This document shows positions 7,871 through 13,657 of a DNA stretch of 13,657 bases, piece after piece (position 1 is the first letter of the stretch; each line of letters opens with the position of its first letter). The position numbers and the translations under genes were made by a program. The stretch is from Candidatus Cloacimonadota bacterium (GTDB lineage Bacteria; Cloacimonadota; Cloacimonadia; JGIOTU-2): assembly GCA_014382685.1 (NCBI GenBank), contig JACNJG010000181.1, positions 1 to 13,657 on the forward strand. The letters are read 5' to 3'. The notes under the pieces are model-generated. The model was not told the origin of the DNA. It did no database searches and was given only the letters and a program-made list of their open reading frames with translations.

Positions 7871-7942
7871 ACACTGTGGCTGGATATTGCCTGCCCCGTA
7901 GGGTGCATGCGACTGTTCGGGGGTTATTATTTTCAACTAACC
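7871..7942 (-). other. GC-rich hairpin-forming element upstream of ecfT-like gene
   Basis: Between the lipoprotein stop and the EcfT-like start lies a stretch visibly richer in G and C than its surroundings. Two stems can be drawn: CCCCG (7894-7898) with CGGGG (7918-7922), loop 19 bases containing the palindrome GCATGC (7905-7910); and GGTTA (7922-7926) with TAACC (7938-7942), loop 11 bases. It could be an untranslated leader with structured RNA, a dispersed intergenic repeat, or an N-terminal coding extension from TTG 7936. I do not recognise a known riboswitch in it. Confidence 0.45.
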
Positions 7943-7971
7943 TACTTGTTTTTTCAAAGAGCCCCAAAAAT

Positions 7972-10224
7972 TTATTGTTTGGGAATCTCCAGGCTATCTT
8001 CAGGTTCGGGTAAAATGAAAATACTGTCTTCCTCAGCTGTGATTTGAACGGAATCTGTGATCGAAGTGGTATCCTGAATTGTAAATAATGAATCCGGAAT
8101 AAAAGTGCTGTCCTGCACTATAATTGTTGAATCAATTATCACTGTGGTATCTTCCTCTGTTTCAAAAGAAAAGAAATGTGTTCCATCAAAGTAATCAGAA
8201 ACCTCGGTCTTCAATTCGTGTTGAGGATAATCTGTGAAAAGTTCTTCAAGATAGGGTCTGGCAGAAGTGGTGTCATTGCTCTCTTTTACAAAGAGATAAG
8301 ACTTCAAATATAATGCCTGCGGATAGATTTCTGTGGAATCATAGACCGATAATATTGTATCTAAATATGAATGGCTTTGCTCAAGCGTAACCAAATCAAA
8401 GTAAAAATCCAGCGCCTTATACAGATACTGTCGGGCATAGTGCTCTTCCGGATCAACCAACTCAAAGGGTTCATTATTGATAAGCTTTTTTCCGGCAATC
8501 GTGTATTTTGATGCTGGATGGTCGGTCTCGAGAAGCAGGAATATCTCTGAAGCTTTATCGGTATCCTGAAATTTTTCCTGATAAGTCCAGAGCTTCATAA
8601 AAAGCACTTTTGCTATGATCTCCTTTTCAAATTCCTGAATTGTATTGTGAAGATTCTCTATTTTTACGAGAAGTTGCTGCTTGGTAAGAACGATAACCGT
8701 ATCGGGCTCGGCAACAGTGCTGTCTTTCATTGTGGAATCAACAAGAATACTGTCTGCAAAAGTAGTATCGATAATAGATAATCCCCTGAGACTATCTGCA
8801 AGTGATGAGTCCGGTAAAACGATGGAGATCGAGTCATCTTCGACCTGGATAATTGCGATAGTATCAATAACTGCTGAAACAGAATCTTCAGTTACTGAAA
8901 CAGAATCTTCTATCTGAACTGGGATCTCTATTTCCAGAGAATCTGAAATAAAGAGGGAGTCGTTCTCGGTATCGACCGAGTCTTGTTCCGGATAGCACAG
9001 CATCATATTGGTAAGTGAATCAAGCTCCTGTTTGAGTAGTGGAAGCCGTTCGATGATATTATCATACATTGCGATGGCTGAGTCCGGTTGGTTCAGATCG
9101 AAATTATAATATTCAGCGAGCTGGAATTGGAACTCAACGATCTGGCTTATCTGACTGGTGCTTTGAATAGTCTGATAGCTGATAAGTTCTTGGGCAATTT
9201 TCAATTTATTTGTTGCCTGTTTAACCATCTTTTCATCGAGGTGTTTTACGGTGACAGCATTGAATTTCTCCTCAGCTTGTTCATAATCCTGCAGCACATC
9301 AAAATAGATATCAGCCCAATAATAATTGACCTCCGAGACGATCTTCTTTCCCTTGTTATCTTTGATGATATTTTCAAACATTACAAATGCTTTTTCAGTA
9401 TTTCCAAGATGAGCTTCGCAGATAGCTATGTGCATTCTAATCTCAGGCAGTTTATCATAATCAACTTCAGTATCATTGAGATTTTCAAAAACCAGGAGCG
9501 CTTCTTTGTATTTTTTGGTTTCTATAAATATTTTACCTATGTAAAGCAGGGCATCAAGTTGGTATCTTTTGGTCGGTTTTTCCGCAAGCAGATTCCGGAA
9601 AGCAAGCTCCGCATTTCGATATTCATCATTTTTGAACTCTATTTCACCGTAGAGGAACATTGCTTTGAGGTGAGGTTTTCTTTTCAGACCAGTATTCAGC
9701 AACTCAAGAATTGTGTTCTTTGCATCGTTATATTTATCCCTTTCAATATAAGAATCTGAAAGGTCAAAGTATGCTTCTGTGCGAACTTCCTTAAATCTTG
9801 GATTATTGAATATTGCAGAAAATTGTTTCATCGCCTCGTCGTATTCCTTCATTGCGAGATAGGTCTTTGCAAGATAGAGTTTTGCTATAGGATAGAGTTC
9901 GTATTTACTGTAATATTTCTCATATTCCTGAAATTTACGAAGTGCTTTTATATAGTTTTCCTGTTCGTAAAAACATTGTCCCATCAGCAGGATCGCATCA
10001 TCGACCCATTTATTTGTTGGATATTCCTGTATTATATATGCACATTTGCCGATAGATGTCTCAAATTTTGTCTGAATATTCGGCGTTAATTTGCCTTTAT
10101 TCTTCTCTTTTGCATTCAGTGCTTCTGCATAGTATTTTCTCGCATTATAAAAGATATTATAATAGACACAACCTGTGAGCAAAAGCAGGATTGAAAGAAC
10201 TAAGAGAAATGTGCGTGTTTTCAC
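7972..10224 (-). CDS. Large TPR lipoprotein with Asp/Ser-rich spacers
   Basis: A 750-residue predicted lipoprotein. The signal peptide ends in a good lipobox, LLTGC, with Cys19 as the lipidated residue, followed by VYYNIFYNARKYY, a start I associate with TPR lipoproteins of the FCB group. Residues about 50-400 are consecutive tetratricopeptide-like helical pairs (for example LAKTYLAMKEYDEAMKQF, 118-135; LYIGKIFIETKKYKEALLVF, 227-246). Residues about 412-512 are a low-complexity spacer with recurrent Asp-Ser/Thr followed by hydrophobics. A second helical block (about 513-680) follows, then another Asp/Ser-rich acidic tail (690-750). The start is GTG at 10224, only 9 bases after the preceding lyase stop, with a weak ribosome binding site. 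A role in outer-membrane or periplasmic assembly is plausible, but no specific function is assignable. Confidence 0.85.
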   Translation of the reverse strand: MKTRTFLLVLSILLLLTGCVYYNIFYNARKYYAEALNAKEKNKGKLTPNIQTKFETSIGKCAYIIQEYPTNKWVDDAILLMGQCFYEQENYIKALRKFQEYEKYYSKYELYPIAKLYLAKTYLAMKEYDEAMKQFSAIFNNPRFKEVRTEAYFDLSDSYIERDKYNDAKNTILELLNTGLKRKPHLKAMFLYGEIEFKNDEYRNAELAFRNLLAEKPTKRYQLDALLYIGKIFIETKKYKEALLVFENLNDTEVDYDKLPEIRMHIAICEAHLGNTEKAFVMFENIIKDNKGKKIVSEVNYYWADIYFDVLQDYEQAEEKFNAVTVKHLDEKMVKQATNKLKIAQELISYQTIQSTSQISQIVEFQFQLAEYYNFDLNQPDSAIAMYDNIIERLPLLKQELDSLTNMMLCYPEQDSVDTENDSLFISDSLEIEIPVQIEDSVSVTEDSVSAVIDTIAIIQVEDDSISIVLPDSSLADSLRGLSIIDTTFADSILVDSTMKDSTVAEPDTVIVLTKQQLLVKIENLHNTIQEFEKEIIAKVLFMKLWTYQEKFQDTDKASEIFLLLETDHPASKYTIAGKKLINNEPFELVDPEEHYARQYLYKALDFYFDLVTLEQSHSYLDTILSVYDSTEIYPQALYLKSYLFVKESNDTTSARPYLEELFTDYPQHELKTEVSDYFDGTHFFSFETEEDTTVIIDSTIIVQDSTFIPDSLFTIQDTTSITDSVQITAEEDSIFILPEPEDSLEIPKQ
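8874..8910 (-). repeat. 21-base tandem repeat within the lipoprotein spacer
   Basis: The 16-base word CTGAAACAGAATCTTC occurs at 8874-8889 and again at 8895-8910, a step of 21 bases. It encodes the duplicated EDSVS segment (residues about 439-450) in the first Asp/Ser-rich spacer. The near-identity at DNA level suggests a recent local duplication by slippage. Confidence 0.75.
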
Positions 10225-10233
10225 TTTTCGATA

Positions 10234-11763
10234 TTACTCTAAGCTGCCAACTACGTTCTCTACTTCTTCAAGTATTTCGCAAGATCTCACGAGCTCTTTC
10301 ATATTTGTATGATCTGGATAAAGAGGTCTGTCAATATCGAGGAAATCAACGTATCTTCGTATAACTTCTTTTGCTTTTGTGACACCGACGCCAAATTTGT
10401 ATTCCTCTTCTCGGAAATCAAGTGCCTGAGCTGCAGCCATGAATTCAATACCAAGAATGCCATAAGCATTGTCCATGATCTGGAAATTCTTGATGGCAGT
10501 ATTCATTCCCATAGATACAAAATCTTCCTGATCGGCGGCAGCTGGGATGGACTGAACTGAAGCAGGAGCACAAAGAATTCTCTGTTCAACGATTTGCATA
10601 TCCGCAGTGTATTGGCTTAGCATCAAGCCGGAGAACATGCCGGCGCCTTTTGTAAGGAATGCAGGTAGTCCAACGCTTAATGCCGGATTGTTCAGTCTAT
10701 TCATGCGGCGTTCGGACATTACGGAAACCATTGTGATCGCAGCGCTTATCATATCCATTGGAAGTGAAACCGGTGAGCCCTGGAAATTTGCACCGGAAAG
10801 TTGAATTTTTTTATCAGGGAAGAATACTGGATTATCACCCACACCGTTGAGTTCGATCTCAACTTGTGAGCGAGCATAAATAATTGCATCATGAGCAGCA
10901 CCGATTACCTGCGGAGTGGAGCGCATAGAATAGGCATCCTGAACTTTACATTTTACTCTTCCTTCTGCAAGGTCGCCACCTTTGACGAGCTTGCCAATCG
11001 ACTTTGCACAACGTACTGCACCCTTGAATCCGCGGATCTCGTGAAGTAGAGGAGTGTAGGGTTTCATGTTTGCTTTAAGTGCCTCGAGTGACATTGCTGC
11101 TGCAATTTCTGCCTGTTTGAGCCATCGGTTTGCATCGTATAGCATGATAGCACTCATTGCAGTCAAAAGATTTGAGCCATTGATAGCAGAAAGACCATCA
11201 CGAGCTTTCAATCCTGGAATTGGAATACCCGCTCTGTCCATTGCTTCTTTACCTTCAAGCAGTTCTCCCTGATAATATGCTTTTCCCTCTCCAAGAAGAA
11301 GAAGAGCGATCTGTGACATTGGAGCAAGATCTCCACATGCACCCACAGAACCTTTCTGGCAAACAAAGGGCGTTACGCCTTTATTCAACATTGCAGCAAG
11401 TGTAAGTGGAATTTCGGGACGGCAGCCGGAGTTGCCTTTTACCAATACATTAATTCTGCCAGCCATGGCTCCGCGCACATATTCAATAGGAGCAGGATCG
11501 CCGATTCCTGCAGCATGATTGTATATCAAATAACGCTGAAAATCTTCCATTTGATCGTCGGTTAGTACAACTTCAGAAAATTCACCGATGCCTGTATTCA
11601 CTCCATACATGATCTCGTGAGCTTTGATCTTTTCTTCCAGCATTGCTCGGCATGCTTTGACGCGTTCGATACTTTCCTGAGGAATCTCAACTTTTTCATT
11701 TTCCCGAGCGATTTTCACGACCTTTTCAATAGTTAAATCATATCCATTCAAAACAATTGCCAT
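10234..11763 (-). CDS. hutH: MIO-type histidine ammonia-lyase paralogue with Ala-Cys-Gly triad
   Basis: A member of the aromatic amino acid ammonia-lyase family, which removes ammonia using an MIO group made autocatalytically from Ala-Ser-Gly. Length (509) matches HutH. By position it keeps the histidase set: Tyr53, His83 (YNHAAG), Asn195, Gln275, Tyr278, Arg281, Phe327 and Glu413 (DQEDFVSM). The Asn-His and Glu are histidase-like rather than the Phe-Leu/Gln of phenylalanine lyases. The oddity is the triad, Ala142-Cys143-Gly144 (codon TGT at 11337-11335). In Pseudomonas HutH a Ser143-to-Cys change was reported to still give active enzyme, so this may be functional. The substrate is less certain than for its neighbour, and an aminomutase or another lyase is possible. 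AAAGGAG lies 6 bases before the ATG, and the gap from the first lyase is 16 bases. Confidence 0.88.
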   Translation of the reverse strand: MAIVLNGYDLTIEKVVKIARENEKVEIPQESIERVKACRAMLEEKIKAHEIMYGVNTGIGEFSEVVLTDDQMEDFQRYLIYNHAAGIGDPAPIEYVRGAMAGRINVLVKGNSGCRPEIPLTLAAMLNKGVTPFVCQKGSVGACGDLAPMSQIALLLLGEGKAYYQGELLEGKEAMDRAGIPIPGLKARDGLSAINGSNLLTAMSAIMLYDANRWLKQAEIAAAMSLEALKANMKPYTPLLHEIRGFKGAVRCAKSIGKLVKGGDLAEGRVKCKVQDAYSMRSTPQVIGAAHDAIIYARSQVEIELNGVGDNPVFFPDKKIQLSGANFQGSPVSLPMDMISAAITMVSVMSERRMNRLNNPALSVGLPAFLTKGAGMFSGLMLSQYTADMQIVEQRILCAPASVQSIPAAADQEDFVSMGMNTAIKNFQIMDNAYGILGIEFMAAAQALDFREEEYKFGVGVTKAKEVIRRYVDFLDIDRPLYPDHTNMKELVRSCEILEEVENVVGSLE

Positions 11764-11779
11764 GGCAAACTCCTTTATA

Positions 11780-13366
11780 TTATAATTCGGTTGTTATTAA
11801 TCGAAGTGTCTTTTCTATGTCAATATATGCGACTTTATCGCGATCCCAGAAATCAACACCAGCATTACGAAGTTTGGTATAGATACCATAAGTTTTTTTC
11901 CCAAAGGTATGTTCCGGAATTTCATTAACGAAATCAGTATCGATGCGCAATCGCAAATCCAATGCCTGGCATGCAGTGATATATTCGATTGCAATTATCT
12001 TGCGGACATTTTCCAGGATTTCTCTGAACTGACGTGCAGCGATAGTGCCCATGGATACGTGATCTTCGACATCTTCACTTGTAGGAATGGAATCCACACT
12101 CGCAGGATGTGCAAGTACTTTATTTTCCGAAACCAATGCAGCAGCAGTATATTGCAGGATCATGATCCCGCTTTGCAATCCGGGCTCTGTTGTGAGCATA
12201 CTTGGCAGCCCATGACTCAGAAATTGAGATGTAAGTTTAAAGATCCTTCTCTCCGAGATATTTCCCAGTTCAGCAATAGTAATTTTTAAAAAATCACAGA
12301 CCTGAGCAATGGGTTCTCCATGAAAATTTCCACCTGAAAATGCTTTGATCGGTCTGTCTGCTTCAGGAATTATAAGTGGGTTATCAGTAACTGCATTTGC
12401 TTCTCGCTCAATAATATTTGCAGCAAAATCGAGTGTTTCTTTTATCGGACCGACAACTTGAGGAAAACAACGTAGAGAGTAGCTGTCCTGCACTTCTGAT
12501 TTTCTGGAATCGATGAGCTTGCTGCCTTGAATGTATTGCATGACTTTTTTTGCAATCTCGATCTGACCTTTTTGCCTGCGCAGTTCATGAATTTTTGGTT
12601 GGAAAGCATCGGATACACCACGAAGTCCTTCAAGAGATGCAGTAAAAATTTTGATCGCATTTTCAAGTAATACCTGTGCATCTACAAGTGCTAATGCAGC
12701 GATCGCAGTCATGACGTTAGTTCCATTGTTTAGTGCGAGTCCTTCTTTAGCGTCGAGTACCACTCGCTCGATACCTGCATCGTGCATGGCTTTCAGCCCG
12801 GAAATGGTCTTTATAGTATAGTTGTCACGATCAGTATTTTCTTCGATGATCACTCTTCCGCTGTACTCTTCCCGTTCTTGATCTTCTCCGCGAGAAAGCA
12901 CGAGAATAATATGAGATATCGGCGCCAGATCACCGCTTGCGCCAACAGAACCTTGAGCCGGCACCGCAGGATGTACGCCTTTGTTCAGCATTTCTATGAG
13001 CGTTTCAAGAGTTTTCAATTTGATGCCCGAGTAACCGCTTGCAAGTGAATTGATCCTCAGCAGCATACTTGCTCTCACCACTTTGACTGGAAGATAATTT
13101 CCTACACCCGTGGAATGGCTGATGATCAAATTCCGTTGTAATTCTTTTAATTTACCAGGAGCAATACGCTTGTCTTTGAAAGCCCCGAATCCGGTATTAA
13201 CTCCATACACAACCTGATTGTTTTTGATAATATCATCTACACATGTGCGGCACTCTTGTATCTTCTTCTTTGCTTCCTCAGTAAGAGCGACCTTTGCTTT
13301 TTGCTCAGCTACTTTGTAAATCTGTTCAAGTGTTAAGGAGGTGCCGTTTAAGTAAATCGTGTCCAT
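11780..13366 (-). CDS. hutH: Histidine ammonia-lyase (histidase)
   Basis: Predicted to convert L-histidine to trans-urocanate and ammonia, the first step of histidine breakdown, in the cytoplasm. The canonical MIO triad is Ala143-Ser144-Gly145 in GSVGASGDLAP (139-149). Other expected active-site residues are Tyr54, His84 (IISHSTG), Asn214, Gln293, Tyr296, Arg299, Phe348 (GNFHGEP) and Glu434 (VEDHVSMG). With 528 residues it is somewhat longer than usual HutH (about 510), owing to extra charged sequence after the MIO helix (about 160-187). I chose the ATG at 13366, giving MDTIYLNGTSLTLEQ, the family's normal start. The ATG at 13417 lies inside the upstream gene and adds 17 residues without a better ribosome binding site. 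The start is one base after the upstream stop, so translation is likely coupled. No hutU, hutI or ftcD is seen nearby. Confidence 0.93.
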   Translation of the reverse strand: MDTIYLNGTSLTLEQIYKVAEQKAKVALTEEAKKKIQECRTCVDDIIKNNQVVYGVNTGFGAFKDKRIAPGKLKELQRNLIISHSTGVGNYLPVKVVRASMLLRINSLASGYSGIKLKTLETLIEMLNKGVHPAVPAQGSVGASGDLAPISHIILVLSRGEDQEREEYSGRVIIEENTDRDNYTIKTISGLKAMHDAGIERVVLDAKEGLALNNGTNVMTAIAALALVDAQVLLENAIKIFTASLEGLRGVSDAFQPKIHELRRQKGQIEIAKKVMQYIQGSKLIDSRKSEVQDSYSLRCFPQVVGPIKETLDFAANIIEREANAVTDNPLIIPEADRPIKAFSGGNFHGEPIAQVCDFLKITIAELGNISERRIFKLTSQFLSHGLPSMLTTEPGLQSGIMILQYTAAALVSENKVLAHPASVDSIPTSEDVEDHVSMGTIAARQFREILENVRKIIAIEYITACQALDLRLRIDTDFVNEIPEHTFGKKTYGIYTKLRNAGVDFWDRDKVAYIDIEKTLRLITTEL

Positions 13367-13367
13367 A

Positions 13368-13657
13368 TCAGAAGCGTTTCTCAAGAGAGAGCGTAAATCT
13401 TTGAAGAATGTGATCATAACCGCAATTCAAGGAGACAGTATTTTCCTTGGTGATCCCTTTATTATAGAGATGTACAGAATGAACTGCCTTGACCATGCTG
13501 ACAAGCCGGTTTACAAGCATTCCCGCAATAGTAAATTTTGAAATAATATTATATTTGTTCTTCTCACGCCGAAGTTCGCCATAACGATACCAAACATCGG
13601 TAGAACCCCAATCCCAAGCTTCGTCACCAACGTAGAGATATTCTTCAAGGAATTGAT
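13368..13657 (-). CDS. C-terminal part of a DUF5683-like protein (truncated by window edge)
   Basis: An open frame of 95 codons runs in from the right edge and stops with TGA at 13370-13368, one base before the first lyase start. It reads QFLEEYLYVGDEAWDWGS... then WYRYGELRREKN, KFTIAGMLVNRLVSMVKA and a short end finishing in ...SLEKRF. The pattern of W/Y-rich turn, R-Y-x-x-L-R and a hydrophobic N-R-L-V-S helix resembles the end of DUF5683 proteins of Bacteroidetes and relatives. The terminal phenylalanine would fit an envelope protein. The N-terminus is outside the window, so signal peptide and full length cannot be judged. The frame being open and abutting the next start argues that it is real. 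Confidence 0.65.
   Translation of the reverse strand, partial: QFLEEYLYVGDEAWDWGSTDVWYRYGELRREKNKYNIISKFTIAGMLVNRLVSMVKAVHSVHLYNKGITKENTVSLNCGYDHILQRFTLSLEKRF

Noticed and set aside
7847..7936. TTG start at 7936 giving the EcfT-like protein 30 extra residues
   Set aside because: The extra residues are encoded by the GC-rich hairpin element, do not look like an EcfT N-terminus, and the family-like opening begins right after the internal ATG. It was not fully excluded, since the ATG has a distant ribosome binding site.
7871..7942. Known riboswitch (cobalamin or similar) before an ECF gene
   Set aside because: No proper B12 box with its partner elements, and no pattern of other riboswitch classes I know, could be laid on this sequence.
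9088..9759. Long plus-strand open frame (223 codons) opposite the TPR lipoprotein gene
   Set aside because: It lies wholly antisense to a well-supported gene, has no recognisable domain and its composition is what a reverse reading of TPR codons gives. The same holds for plus-strand frames at 2260-2775, 4054-4551, 427-1020 and 11909-12289.
13367..13417. Upstream ATG at 13417 for the Ser-type histidase
   Set aside because: It would overlap the DUF5683-like frame by about 50 bases, adds residues absent from the family and has no better ribosome binding site.
1..13657. CRISPR array, transposon ends, prophage or toxin-antitoxin genes
   Set aside because: No regularly spaced repeats, transposase or phage-type genes, or small paired genes were found. 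The window is almost fully packed with conserved genes on one strand.

Overview
The window is AT-rich and bacterial. All ten complete genes, plus one partial gene at the right edge, lie on the minus strand, so transcription runs from high to low coordinates. The gene mix suggests an anaerobic, amino-acid-fermenting Gram-negative bacterium of the FCB superphylum, with Cloacimonadota as my best guess. The signs are a large TPR lipoprotein with a CVYYNIFYNA start and D/S-rich spacers, a periplasmic TPR-SPOR protein, a DUF5683-like protein, and two histidase-type lyases in tandem. No rRNA or other marker is present, so the phylum is inference.

Layout in transcription order: (i) 13657-13368, C-terminal end of a DUF5683-like protein; (ii) 13366-10234, two adjacent, divergent MIO-type aromatic amino acid ammonia-lyases, the second with Cys instead of Ser in the cofactor triad (Ala-Cys-Gly); (iii) 10224-7972, a 750-residue TPR lipoprotein; (iv) 7942-7871, a locally GC-rich element able to form hairpins; (v) 7846-6477, an EcfT-like membrane protein overlapping truA by 4 nt (ATGA); (vi) a roughly 120-base gap with a candidate promoter and a strong ribosome binding site; (vii) 6356-289, a tight run of cupin, tsaB, rho, TPR-SPOR protein and mutS, the last two again overlapping by ATGA; (viii) 288-1, AT-rich non-coding DNA with short repeats and a palindrome after mutS.

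Most of the window is housekeeping: tRNA modification (TruA pseudouridylation, TsaB for t6A), transcription termination (Rho) and mismatch repair (MutS), joined with envelope proteins. The metabolic part is the lyase pair. The first lyase has every residue expected of a histidine ammonia-lyase. The second keeps the histidase substrate pocket but has the cysteine variant. No other hut gene lies in the window, so the fate of the product is not visible here.

I found no CRISPR array, transposase, prophage, toxin-antitoxin pair, tRNA or rRNA, and no clear new system. The points most worth a second look are the Cys-type lyase beside a Ser-type paralogue, the GC-rich element before the EcfT-like gene, and the degenerate EcfT itself.
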